Part shown: positions 53,521 to 61,162 of the stretch, piece by piece
Numbering within the stretch: position 1 is the stretch's first letter
Layout: each line of letters opens with the position of its first letter
Assembly (NCBI RefSeq): GCF_014648915.1
Contig: NZ_BMSA01000009.1
Span: forward strand, 1 to 64,000
Source of the DNA: Streptomyces phaeofaciens
GTDB taxonomy: Bacteria > Actinomycetota > Actinomycetes > Streptomycetales > Streptomycetaceae
Length of the DNA stretch: 64,000 nucleotides
Direction of reading: 5' to 3'
Notes under the pieces: generated by a model
Databases searched by the model: none
Seen by the model: only the letters and a program-made list of their open reading frames with translations
What the model was told of the DNA's origin: nothing
Translations under genes and position numbers: made by a program

Positions 53521-53769
53521 CTACTCGGCCGCCAACCGGTACAGCACCTCACCGGACTTGAGGATCGTGCCGACCGTCGCGGAGTGGGCCGCGACCAGAC
53601 CGCCGCGCTCCGCCACGATCTCCGTGCTCGCCTTGTCGGTCTCGACGACCGCGATGACGTCACCCCGCTCGACCCGGTCGCCGACCGCGGCGACCCACTC
53701 GATCAGCAGGGCCTCGCCGAGGCCGTGCCCGAAGCCGGGAACGTGCATGTCCAGGGGGGAGTCGCTCAC
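53521..53769 (-). CDS. Free-standing lipoyl-carrier domain (E2 N-terminal domain only)
   Basis: 82 aa starting GTG 53769, which overlaps the E1-beta stop. It is a complete lipoyl/biotinyl beta-barrel with the lysine to be lipoylated at residue 46 in VVETDKAS. The ETDKAS context is lipoyl, not the AMKM of biotin carriers. There is no peripheral-subunit-binding domain and no acyltransferase core: the frame stops at a TAG (53523-53521). Normal E2 subunits exceed 400 aa. No separate E2 core or E3 lies in the window. It should accept the acyl group from E1 and present it to a non-E2 acceptor. Confidence 0.85.
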   Translation of the reverse strand: MSDSPLDMHVPGFGHGLGEALLIEWVAAVGDRVERGDVIAVVETDKASTEIVAERGGLVAAHSATVGTILKSGEVLYRLAAE

Positions 53770-54749
53770 TTCGTCATCACCAGCACCTCGTCCTTGATCT
53801 CCTGCACACCGATCAGATAGTCCTTCTCGAAATCCGCCGGGGGATACGCGCGACGGTCGGGCGCCAGCCGCCGGACCGGGCCCCGGAGCGCGTCGAAGCC
53901 GTGCTCGGCCACCGACGCGGCGATCTCGGCGCCGATGCCGACGTCCTTCGACCCCTCGTGCACGATCAGCAGCCGCCCGGTTCTGGCGACCGACTCCAGG
54001 ACCGTGTCCATGTCGAGCGGCGCCACCCACCGCAGGTCCACCACCTCGACGTCGACCGTCGGGCCGAGCGCGTGCGCCGCTTCCAGGACCTCGTGGGTGA
54101 CCGCGCCGAAGGTGGCGATCGTCAGGTCCGAGCCCCGCCGCACGATCCGGGCCGAGGTCGGCGACCTCGCCGGCTCGGGATCCCGGACGGGTGTGTTCCG
54201 CCGCCAGTACAGACGGATGGGCTCGTACATCACCACGGGCGACCCGAGCGTCACCGCGTGGCGCAGGATCTGGTCGGCGTCCTCGCCGGTGGAGGGACAC
54301 GCCACCGAGATGCCGGGGGCGCGCGCGAAGAGCGCCTCGTTGGACTCGCTGTGGTGCTCGACGCCCCGGAAGCCGCCGCCGGTCGGGATCCGCACCACCA
54401 GGCTCGGACTGACCTGGCCGTTCCACCGGCCGCCGATCCGGGCCGCCTGCGTCACCAGCTGGTTCACCGCGGGATAGGTGAACCCGTCGAACTGGATCTC
54501 GCAGACCGGCACCAGCCCGCTCATCGCCATCCCGACGGCCTGGCCGACGATGGTGGACTCCGCCAGCAGCGAGTCGCGCACCCGGTCCCTGCCGAAGCGC
54601 TCCTGGAGACCCCGGGTGACCCGGAACACGCCTCCGAGACGCCCGATGTCCTCGCCGAGCAGCAGCAGTCTCGGATCCTGTTCCAGCAGATCGGCGAGGG
54701 TCGTGTTGATCGACTCCGCCAGACCGGGGGACCGCACGGTGCTCGTCAC
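53766..54749 (-). CDS. 2-oxoacid dehydrogenase E1 component, beta subunit
   Basis: 327 aa. Recognised by LLGEDIG near residue 37, LAESTIVGQAVGMA, EIQFDGFTYPAVNQ and GGGFRGVEHHSES, all typical of the transketolase-like beta subunit of pyruvate or branched-chain 2-oxoacid dehydrogenases. The QFDGF stretch is closest to branched-chain (Bkd) types. It starts at GTG 54749, five nt after AAGGAG and overlapping the E1-alpha stop (GTGA), so the two subunits are coupled. With E1-alpha it forms the ThDP enzyme that decarboxylates a 2-oxoacid and acylates the lipoyl protein encoded next. Substrate is not evident. Confidence 0.9.
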   Translation of the reverse strand: MTSTVRSPGLAESINTTLADLLEQDPRLLLLGEDIGRLGGVFRVTRGLQERFGRDRVRDSLLAESTIVGQAVGMAMSGLVPVCEIQFDGFTYPAVNQLVTQAARIGGRWNGQVSPSLVVRIPTGGGFRGVEHHSESNEALFARAPGISVACPSTGEDADQILRHAVTLGSPVVMYEPIRLYWRRNTPVRDPEPARSPTSARIVRRGSDLTIATFGAVTHEVLEAAHALGPTVDVEVVDLRWVAPLDMDTVLESVARTGRLLIVHEGSKDVGIGAEIAASVAEHGFDALRGPVRRLAPDRRAYPPADFEKDYLIGVQEIKDEVLVMTK

Positions 54750-55657
54750 GCGTACTCCTTCATCAACCGCTCCCGCAGCTCCCGCACTTCCGCGCCGACG
54801 GCGTCGAGCCAGGCGGTGTCCACCAGCCCCAGACCGGCCAGCCGGTCCGCGTAGGCGGTCACCGGGTCCGCCGCCCTGGTCCGCGCGATGTCGTCCCGGC
54901 TGCGGTACACCTCCTGGGCGTCGGAGGTCGAGTGACCGTGGATGCGTCCCACCTCGATCTCCACCAGGTACGGCGCCCGCACCCCGCGGACATGGGCGGC
55001 GGCCCGTGCGCACGCCGAGAAGACGGCCTCCGGGTCCTGCCCCGACACCTGGACGGCCTCGATCCCGAACCCCTGGGCGCGCTCGGCCACCGAGGTGCGC
55101 ATCTGTTCGTCGGCGGGCTTCGAGATGGCCCAGCCGTTGTTCTGGCAGACGAACAGCACGGACGCCGACTCGACGGCGGCCAGGTTCATCGCCTCCGACA
55201 TGTCGCCCTCGCTGGTGGCGCCGTCGCCGACGTACACGACGACGAAGTCCTCCCGCCCCTGCAACCGCTGTCCGAGGGAGTACCCGACGCCGTGCAGCGT
55301 CTGCGCGGCCAGGACCAGCGTGTACGGGAAGAACCGCAGCCGCCGCGGATCCCATCCGCAGAACGTCCGGCCGGCCCACTGCGCGACCAGTTCGTCCGGC
55401 GCCACGCCCCGCAGGAGGGCGACCGCGTGCTCGCGGTAACTGGGGAAGACGGTCGGCTGCGGGCCCACGGCGAGCGCGGAGCCCACCTGCGCGGCCTCCT
55501 GCCCCTGGCAGGACAGCCAGAGGTCCAGGGCGCCCTGCTTCTGGAGCTGACGGGCCTCTTCGTCGATGCCTCTCGCCACGAGCATGTGACGCAGCAGCGA
55601 CCGCCGTGTGTCGTCGTCTGGATCTATTGCCTGCTCGGATTCTGACTTCAAGATCAT
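54746..55657 (-). CDS. 2-oxoacid dehydrogenase E1 component, alpha subunit
   Basis: 303 aa from ATG 55657, somewhat short for the family (about 330-400). The ThDP motif is clear: GDG at residues 144-146 and the paired NN at 173-174 (CQNNGWAIS). SCQGQEAAQVG and FPSYREHA are also conserved in pyruvate/branched-chain E1-alpha. First clear gene of the operon; the ribosome site is weak and the start codon sits in a 5-bp palindrome (GATCA-T-TGATC). It pairs with the E1-beta gene next door. Branched-chain or pyruvate substrate is an inference from resemblance only. Confidence 0.9.
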   Translation of the reverse strand: MILKSESEQAIDPDDDTRRSLLRHMLVARGIDEEARQLQKQGALDLWLSCQGQEAAQVGSALAVGPQPTVFPSYREHAVALLRGVAPDELVAQWAGRTFCGWDPRRLRFFPYTLVLAAQTLHGVGYSLGQRLQGREDFVVVYVGDGATSEGDMSEAMNLAAVESASVLFVCQNNGWAISKPADEQMRTSVAERAQGFGIEAVQVSGQDPEAVFSACARAAAHVRGVRAPYLVEIEVGRIHGHSTSDAQEVYRSRDDIARTRAADPVTAYADRLAGLGLVDTAWLDAVGAEVRELRERLMKEYA

Positions 55658-55811
55658 TGATCACCAGTCGTAGGTTCGTCGGTGAGCTGTCTGTCGTCGT
55701 GCCGCACGAAACACCCCCGGGGGCTCCTCCCTCCGAAGGCGCCGCGCACCGGCGGCCGGGCGCGGGAACGCGTGGGGGAGCGGGGAACTGGTGTTCACCC
55801 AGGGAGAGTGG

Positions 55812-55861
55812 GGGACCGAGGCGCGGACCCGTCGGCGACGGGTCCGTTCCCTCGGTGTCCC
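55812..55861. terminator. Very stable hairpin in the E1-alpha leader (terminator or attenuator)
   Basis: The inner stem is 10 perfect pairs (55824-55833 with 55837-55846) around a GGC loop. The outer stem is 10 pairs (55812-55821 with 55850-55861) with a 2-nt bulge. It lies about 150 nt upstream of the E1-alpha start on the coding strand. No U-tract follows. Confidence 0.6.
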
Positions 55862-56028
55862 GGCCTCTCCGGCTGCCCCGGCCGCCGGGCCCGCGTGGGC
55901 GGAACGCCCACCGGGCTCCCTGCACGCCGCAGCCCGGTTCCGGCGCACGACGACGCCACCGACGAGCACGCCCGGCAAGGGGTGCGGGGCGGCGGACGGC
56001 TACCGGAAACGGTTGCGGAGAGGGTGGG

Positions 56029-56202
56029 TTACGGCTTCTCGGACGACAGCGCGGGCGCGCGGTAGGACACGACGCGGCCTGGTCCGTAGCGGACCGGTCC
56101 GGGTGGTGAGGGCGCCCGCGTCGGGGACCCGGCACGACCGGGTCCGGCGGAGAGCCTGATGGTGCGGCCGACGTCGGGCATCGGCACAGTCAACTGGGCC
56201 AT
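56029..56202 (-). CDS. Possible small ORF, 57 aa, unknown
   Basis: ATG 56202 lies 10 nt after AAGGA. It encodes MAQLTVPMPDVG..., rich in Pro, Gly, Arg and Ser, and ends at TAA. Third-position G/C is high but not decisive. It could be a leader peptide or a decayed gene start; the opening faintly recalls E2/lipoyl proteins, probably by chance. No family recognised. Confidence 0.25.
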   Translation of the reverse strand: MAQLTVPMPDVGRTIRLSAGPGRAGSPTRAPSPPGPVRYGPGRVVSYRAPALSSEKP

Positions 56203-56224
56203 CACTTCAGTTCCTTCCCCCGTC

Positions 56225-56243
56225 GCACGGGTAACACCCGTGC
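56225..56243. promoter_or_regulatory. 8-bp inverted repeat: operator or thioesterase terminator
   Basis: GCACGGGT-AAC-ACCCGTGC, perfect arms with a 3-nt spacer, 86 bp past the type II thioesterase stop and 22 bp upstream of the small-ORF start. Confidence 0.45.
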
Positions 56244-56328
56244 TGTCATGCAGCCTAACGGAGCCGTCGCGGGCGGCGCATCCCGTCCCCGCGGCGTCCG
56301 CACACGCACAGCGTGGCCTTACACGGCG

Positions 56329-57102
56329 CTATATCCGCTGCTTACTGGTCAGATCCACCAGCCGGCGCGTGATCGCGTCCGTCACCTCCGCGTGCCGGTC
56401 CACGAGATAGAAGTGCCGGCCCGGGAAGACGACCGAGTCGAAGGCGCCGGTGGTGTGTTCCCGCCACGCGTCGGTGTCCTCCGGCGACACCTTGGGGTCG
56501 TCCGTGCCGTTCAGCACGGTCACCGGGCAGCTCAGCAAAGGCCCCGGCTCGTACCGGTAGCCGTCCACCGCCTCGTAGTCGGCGCGGATCACCGGCAGCG
56601 CGAGCTGCACCAGCTCCTCGTGCTCGAACACGCGCGGGTCGGTGCCGCCGAGCGCCTTCACCTGCTCGATGAGCGCCTTGTCGTCCAGCAGATGACTGAA
56701 CTCCCGCCGGTGGCGGGACGGCGCGTTGCGCCCGGAGACGAACAGCGTCAGCGGAGCACGGCCCATGGCCTCCAGCCGCCGGGCCACCTCGAACCCGAGC
56801 ACCGCTCCCAGGCTGTGCCCGAACAGCGCGATCCCACGGTCCGTCCACGGCACCAGCTCCGCGACCAGCCGGTCCGCCAGCTCCGCCAGGTCCTTGATCA
56901 GCGGGTCGTGCCGGCGGTCCAGCCGGCCCGGGTACTGCACCGCCAGGGTGTCGACGTCCGGGCCCAGCGCCTTGGCCAGCTTGGTGTAGAAGGCCGCCGA
57001 CCCACCCGCGTGCGGAAGACACACCAGCCGGACCGACGCGTCGGGCGCGGGCGCGTACCGTCGTATCCAGGGCGAGTCGGCGGGGCTGTCGAACGCGGTC
57101 AT
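56329..57102 (-). CDS. Type II thioesterase (stand-alone editing enzyme)
   Basis: 257 aa from ATG 57102, preceded by GAGGAG. Alpha/beta-hydrolase with LPHAGGSAAFY near residue 29 (oxyanion region), nucleophile Ser97 in GHSLG, a probable Asp in NGTDDPKV and His in GRHFYLV. Proteins of this kind hydrolyse wrongly loaded or stalled acyl groups from PKS carrier proteins. Transcribed separately from the E1/lipoyl operon in the same direction. The longer open frame upstream of 57102 lacks a ribosome site and family-like sequence. I take it as the last gene of the cluster. Confidence 0.93.
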   Translation of the reverse strand: MTAFDSPADSPWIRRYAPAPDASVRLVCLPHAGGSAAFYTKLAKALGPDVDTLAVQYPGRLDRRHDPLIKDLAELADRLVAELVPWTDRGIALFGHSLGAVLGFEVARRLEAMGRAPLTLFVSGRNAPSRHRREFSHLLDDKALIEQVKALGGTDPRVFEHEELVQLALPVIRADYEAVDGYRYEPGPLLSCPVTVLNGTDDPKVSPEDTDAWREHTTGAFDSVVFPGRHFYLVDRHAEVTDAITRRLVDLTSKQRI

Positions 57103-57457
57103 GTCACTCCTCGGTCGTGTGGTGCCGTCCACCGGCGAGAGGCGTCGCCCGGGCGCCGCACGGGACGCCCACCACCGACCGGCGGCCGGACTCCCCGTCA
57201 CAGCACAGGTTCTGACGCCGTCTCGCCGGAGAACCCGCAGGCCTCGGATGAGGCACAGCTCCACCGTACTGGGTCGTGACGAACAAGTGATCTACGTTTC
57301 TCCGATCGAGGCCGCCCCCGGCCGGTGCCGCCGGGGTAAGGGGCGCTCCCCGCTTCCGCCGTCCTACGGCCCTTCCCGTTTCCGTCGCCCCTACGGCCCT
57401 CGCCGCCCGCGCCCGTCGTTCCCCGCGCCCGACCGGTCCCGCAGCTCCCGGTGCAGC
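57103..57457. other. 355-bp intergenic region upstream of the thioesterase
   Basis: No gene seen. It holds the ribosome site and presumably the promoter of the thioesterase gene; the least GC-rich patch is 57275-57310. No clear -35/-10 pair. It marks the likely cluster boundary. Confidence 0.5.
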
Positions 57458-58543
57458 TCAGTCGATCACCGCCGCCCGTACGCACAGCACGTCCGGCAGA
57501 TGGGAGGCGAGCTGCCGCCAGCTGTCGCCGTCGTCGGCCGAGGCGAACACCTCGCCGTTGCGGTTGCCGAAGTACACGCCCGCCGGGTCCGCGTCGTCCG
57601 TGCACAGCGCGTCGCGCAGCACCGTGCCGTAGTGATCCTCCTGCGGCAGGCCCGCCGTGAGCGGTTCCCAGTTCTTGCCCGCGTCCGCCGTGCGGAACAC
57701 CCGGCAGCGGTGGTCGGCGGGCACCCGGTCCGCGTCGGCCGTGATCGGGAAGACGTACGCCGTGTCGCCCCGGCTCGGGTGGGCGGCGACGGCGAAGCCG
57801 AACGTGGACGGCAGGCCCTCGCCGATGTCCGTCCAGTGCGCGCCCGCGTCGTCGCTGCGGTACACACCCCAGTGGTTCTGGAGATAGAGGCGGTCCGGGT
57901 TCTCCGCGTCCCGGGCGATCTTGTGCACACACTGGCCGAACTCGGGGTTCGGATCCGGCAGGAACACCGCGGAGACACCGGAGTTGGACGGCTCCCAGCT
58001 CGCGCCGGCGTCGGTGGTGCGGAACACCCCGGCCGTCGACACCGCCACGGTCACCGCACGCGGGTCGCGCTCGTCGGTGAGGACGGTGTGCAGGCCCTCA
58101 CCGCCGCCACCGGGCACCCACCGCGAGCGCGTCGGATGCTCCCACAGGGGACGGACCAGTTCGAAGGTCTCGCCCCGGTCCTCGGAGCGGTACAGCGCGG
58201 CCGGTTCCGTGCCCGCGTACACCACGTCCGGTTCGGCGGCGGCCGGGTGCAGCTGCCACACCCGCTCCAGCGAAGCCTCCGTGTCCCGCGGGAACTTGAC
58301 GGCCGGCTTGGCCGGTTCGGTCCAGGTGCGACCGAGGTCGTCGGAGTGGAACACCGACGGGCCCCAGTGCGCACTGTCACCGCCGGCCAGCAGCCGCGGG
58401 CGGTCCCCGCGGGTGTCGATGGCGATCGAGTAGATCGCCTGGGCGTTGAAATAAGGGGATTCGTCGAACTCCCAGGCGCCACCCCTGCGGCGCCCGATGA
58501 ACAGGCCTTTTCGTGTGCCCACGGCCAGCAGTGCCCCGGTCAT
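57458..58543 (-). CDS. Asp-box (BNR) beta-propeller protein, sialidase-like fold
   Basis: 361 aa from ATG 58543, with GGAGGTGAT about seven nt upstream; a longer frame to 58600 lacks support. At least six Asp-box repeats of S/T-x-D-x-G-x-x-W/F type are visible (FHSDDLGRTW, YRSEDRGETF, FRTTDAGASW, YRSDDAGAHW, FRTADAGKNW, FASADDGDSW), so the fold is a sialidase/VPS10-like propeller. No signal peptide or membrane segment, so it is cytosolic. No sialidase Arg triad was identified; enzymatic activity is not implied. Unlikely to belong to the polyketide pathway. Confidence 0.85.
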   Translation of the reverse strand: MTGALLAVGTRKGLFIGRRRGGAWEFDESPYFNAQAIYSIAIDTRGDRPRLLAGGDSAHWGPSVFHSDDLGRTWTEPAKPAVKFPRDTEASLERVWQLHPAAAEPDVVYAGTEPAALYRSEDRGETFELVRPLWEHPTRSRWVPGGGGEGLHTVLTDERDPRAVTVAVSTAGVFRTTDAGASWEPSNSGVSAVFLPDPNPEFGQCVHKIARDAENPDRLYLQNHWGVYRSDDAGAHWTDIGEGLPSTFGFAVAAHPSRGDTAYVFPITADADRVPADHRCRVFRTADAGKNWEPLTAGLPQEDHYGTVLRDALCTDDADPAGVYFGNRNGEVFASADDGDSWRQLASHLPDVLCVRAAVID

Positions 58544-58791
58544 GCCGATCACCTCCGCGACGTCCTTGTCCCAGACACCGGCCAGTCTGCACCCCACCAC
58601 TGACAGTCACCTGCGGGAAGGGCGTCGTCGCAGGTCACCGTGGTGAGGCGGAAGCACGACCGCAAGACGTCGGCCACATTCGGACGGACGCCTGCGCGCG
58701 CCGCGGGGCCCGTGCGACCGTCGGGACGCGGGACCCGCCCTGAGCATCGGGACCGCCCGCGCCGTATGGGAGGGCGGTCCTGGAGGTTCGC

Positions 58792-59394
58792 GTGTTCATG
58801 AGGAGGAAGCCTTCGATGGCGTTCGGTGGTCCGAAGGTGTGGCTGTGGCGCTGGCGGCGCAACCCGCTCAAGCGTCGCGCCGACACGGTGGAGGCCTGGA
58901 TCCTGCTCGGCGCGTGGGCGCTGACCGTCCTCGTCGGGGTCCTGGCCGGATGGGCGGCCGCCGGCTCCGTGGAGCAGGAACTCGCCCGGGAACGCGTCGA
59001 GTGGCGCCCGCTGGTGGGCCGGCTGACCGAACCGGCGCCCGGCAAGGCCGCGGGTGGCTCCGCCGGGGGCGACCATGTGTGGGCCGAGGTCGCCTGGACC
59101 GGCCCGGACGGCTCCGCCCACAACGGCCAGGTCCGGGTCGGCGCCGGCAGCCCCACCGGCACCGCCGTCACCGTCTGGACGGACCGACAGGGCCGCCTGG
59201 TCGCCCAACCGGCGACCCCCGCCCAGGCCCGGCTCCGCGCCTCCCTGGTCGGCGGCCTGGCCGGCATGGGCGCCGCCGCCTTCCCGTTCGTCGGTGGCCG
59301 CCTTCTGCGCAGCAGCCTGGAACGCCGCCGGATCGACCAGTGGGACACGGACTGGGCCCTGTTCGACGCGGTGTGGGGGAGACGGATGGGGTGA
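58792..59394 (+). CDS. Two-helix membrane protein, Rv1733c-like
   Basis: 200 aa from GTG 58792 (GGAGG five nt upstream). A second start, ATG 58816, also has its own AGGAGG nine nt upstream and gives MAFGGPKVWLWRWRRNPL, the more usual beginning of this actinobacterial family. Hydrophobic segments are at about residues 35-58 and 148-168, with an extracytoplasmic-looking domain between them and a basic N-terminus. Function unknown. Convergent with the acyl-CoA dehydrogenase gene. Confidence 0.8.
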   Translation: MFMRRKPSMAFGGPKVWLWRWRRNPLKRRADTVEAWILLGAWALTVLVGVLAGWAAAGSVEQELARERVEWRPLVGRLTEPAPGKAAGGSAGGDHVWAEVAWTGPDGSAHNGQVRVGAGSPTGTAVTVWTDRQGRLVAQPATPAQARLRASLVGGLAGMGAAAFPFVGGRLLRSSLERRRIDQWDTDWALFDAVWGRRMG

Positions 59395-59405
59395 GCGGGC
59401 CGTTC

Positions 59406-59439
59406 GGGGCTGGTGGGGCTGGTGGGGCTGGTGGGGCTG
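59406..59439 (+). repeat. 9-bp tandem repeat, 3.8 copies
   Basis: GGGGCTGGT at 59406, 59415 and 59424, plus a partial fourth unit, just after the membrane-protein stop. Confidence 0.85.
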
Positions 59440-59452
59440 CCCCTCCCCCTCC

Positions 59453-59523
59453 AAGGCGAGCCCCCGGCCCAAAGGCGAGCCCCCGCTGAAAAGCGGCCCC
59501 CGCCTAAAAGGCGAGCCCCCGCT
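59453..59523. repeat. Duplicated 3' end of the acyl-CoA dehydrogenase gene
   Basis: AAGGCGAGCCCCCG occurs at 59453, 59472 and 59508, with a decayed fourth unit near 59490. The 59508 copy is the coding sequence for the last residues (GLAF) of the dehydrogenase; the others lie beyond its stop. Confidence 0.8.
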
Positions 59524-61156
59524 CCAGGATCCCGTCCACGTCCGCCGCGTCCGGCAGTGTGCCGAAGGCGTACCCCCAATCGCCCCCCAGCCGGGTGGCG
59601 CAGAAGGCGTCGGCGACGGCGGGCGGGGCGTGGCGGACCAGGAGGGAGGCCTGGAGGGTGAGGGCCATCTGCTCCACCAGGCGGCGGGCCCCGGCCGGTG
59701 TCGCCTCGCCCAGCCGGGTCCGCAGCCGCGCGACCGCCGCGTCCAGCCGGGCGTCCGCCCCCTGGGCCAGCGCCAGTTCGCCGAAGAGGGCCTCCGCGGT
59801 CCCCGGCTCACGGGTCAACGCCCGCAGCACGTCGAGCGCGTTGACGTTGCCCGAGCCCTCCCAGATCGACAGCAGCGGCGCCTCGCGGTAGTGCCGGGGC
59901 ATACCGGAGTCCTCCACGTACCCGTTGCCGCCCAGGCACTCCAGGGCCTCCGCGGTGAAGGCCGGCCCCCGCTTGGTCACCCAGTACTTGCCGACGGCGG
60001 TCGCGATCCGCCGGAAGGCCTGTTCACCCGCGTCCCCGCGCACCGCCCGGTCGGCCGCCCCGGCCAGCCGCAGGGTGAGCGTGGTCGCCGCCTCCGACTC
60101 CAGCGCCAGGTCGGCCAGGACGTTGCGCATCAGCGGCTGGTCCATCAGCAGCGCGCCGAAAGCGCCCCGGTGCCGTACATGGTGACCCGCCTCGACGAGG
60201 GTCTTGCGCATCAGCGTCGCGGACGACATCACGCAGTCCAGGCGGGTGCAGTTGACCATCTCGATGATGGTCTTCACACCCTGCCCCTCGGGCCCCACCA
60301 GCCAGGCCACGGTCCCGTCGAACTCCGGCTCGGAGGAGGCGTTGGAGCGGTTGCCGAGCTTGTCCTTCAGCCGCTGGACGCGGAACGTGTTGCGCGTGCC
60401 GTCGGGCAGCACACGCGGCACGAGAAAGCAGGACAGCCCGCCGGGAGCCTGCGCCAGGACGAGGAAGAGGTCGCACATCGGCGCGGAGGTGAACCACTTG
60501 TGCCCGCGCAGGGTGTACACCCCGGGCTCGGCCGTGGGCGTGGCGGCCGTGGTGTTCGTCCGGACGTCGGAGCCGCCCTGCTTCTCCGTCATCCCCATCC
60601 CGGCGAGCAGCCCGCGCTTCTGTGCCGGTACGCGCAGTCCGGGGTCGTACTCCCGGCCGGTCAGCAGCGGCTCGTAGACCTTCGCCAGCTCGGGTTCACG
60701 GCGCAGCGCGGGGACGGCCGCGTAGGTCATGGACGTGGGGCAGCCGTGCCCGGCCTCGGTGTGGCCCCACACCAGGCCGCCGGCGGTCCGGGCCACATGG
60801 GCGCCGGGCCGGCCGTCGGCCCAGGGCGCGCCCGCCAGCCCCTCGGTGACGGCGACCCGCATCAGCTCGTGCCAGCTCGGGTGGAAGTCGACCTCGTCGA
60901 CGCGATGGCCGTACCGGTCGTGGGTGCGCAGCACGGGCTCGTGCCGGTTGGCCAGTTCGCCCCACTCCTGCGCCTCGGCGCCCCCGGCGAGCAGCCCGAT
61001 CCGGCGGACGTCCGCCTCCGCCCATCCGGCGCCCTCCCGGCGCAGCCCCTCCAGCAGGGCGGGGTCGGCGGAGGCGTCGTAGGGCGCCAGGGGCGGCGGC
61101 TGGTTGGTCACGTCGTGCGTGGCGTACGGCGGTGACTGCGCGGGTGTCGAGGTCAT
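59504..61156 (-). CDS. AidB-like acyl-CoA dehydrogenase
   Basis: 550 aa from ATG 61156 (GTG 61171 would add five residues; neither has a strong ribosome site). Flavin-dependent acyl-CoA dehydrogenase fold with the longer AidB-type layout: GMGMTEKQGGSDVRTN (flavin/substrate loop) near residue 200, GHKWFTSAP near 235, and ECLGGNGYVED then SIWEGSGNVNALD near 400-425. AidB relatives bind DNA and oxidise acyl-CoA poorly; the natural substrate here is unknown. Divergent from a PaaX-family regulator across a 10-bp inverted repeat, suggesting control by that protein. Confidence 0.92.
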   Translation of the reverse strand: MTSTPAQSPPYATHDVTNQPPPLAPYDASADPALLEGLRREGAGWAEADVRRIGLLAGGAEAQEWGELANRHEPVLRTHDRYGHRVDEVDFHPSWHELMRVAVTEGLAGAPWADGRPGAHVARTAGGLVWGHTEAGHGCPTSMTYAAVPALRREPELAKVYEPLLTGREYDPGLRVPAQKRGLLAGMGMTEKQGGSDVRTNTTAATPTAEPGVYTLRGHKWFTSAPMCDLFLVLAQAPGGLSCFLVPRVLPDGTRNTFRVQRLKDKLGNRSNASSEPEFDGTVAWLVGPEGQGVKTIIEMVNCTRLDCVMSSATLMRKTLVEAGHHVRHRGAFGALLMDQPLMRNVLADLALESEAATTLTLRLAGAADRAVRGDAGEQAFRRIATAVGKYWVTKRGPAFTAEALECLGGNGYVEDSGMPRHYREAPLLSIWEGSGNVNALDVLRALTREPGTAEALFGELALAQGADARLDAAVARLRTRLGEATPAGARRLVEQMALTLQASLLVRHAPPAVADAFCATRLGGDWGYAFGTLPDAADVDGILERGLAF

Positions 61157-61162
61157 GCCCCC

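Larger units (their letters stand above)
55658..56328. other. 671-bp leader/intergenic region before the E1-alpha operon
   Basis: No convincing full-length gene. It contains a large hairpin (55812-55861), a possible 57-codon - strand ORF (56029-56202) and an 8-bp inverted repeat (56225-56243). The promoter of the acyl-unit operon should lie here, but no clear -35/-10 pair was seen. Confidence 0.6.

Noticed and set aside
51049..55657. Tetronate-type glyceryl cassette (ACP + KAS III + E2-like)
   Set aside because: No FkbH-like glyceryl transferase and no E2 catalytic core; two E1 subunits point to 2-oxoacid decarboxylation instead.
55652..55662. GATCA-T-TGATC palindrome over the E1-alpha start codon
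   Set aside because: Only five pairs around a one-base loop; too short to claim regulation.
53766..56135. Longer frame joining E1-beta with sequence up to 56135
   Set aside because: The extension overlaps E1-alpha in another frame and is low-complexity; GTG 54749 has a good ribosome site and the family start.
56159..56410. + strand 83-codon ORF overlapping the thioesterase 3' end
   Set aside because: No ribosome site, overlaps a conserved gene antisense, no family features.
57458..58543. Sialidase acting on the polyketide or its sugars
   Set aside because: Only the Asp-box fold is visible; no secretion signal and no sialidase Arg triad, and it lies outside the apparent cluster edge.
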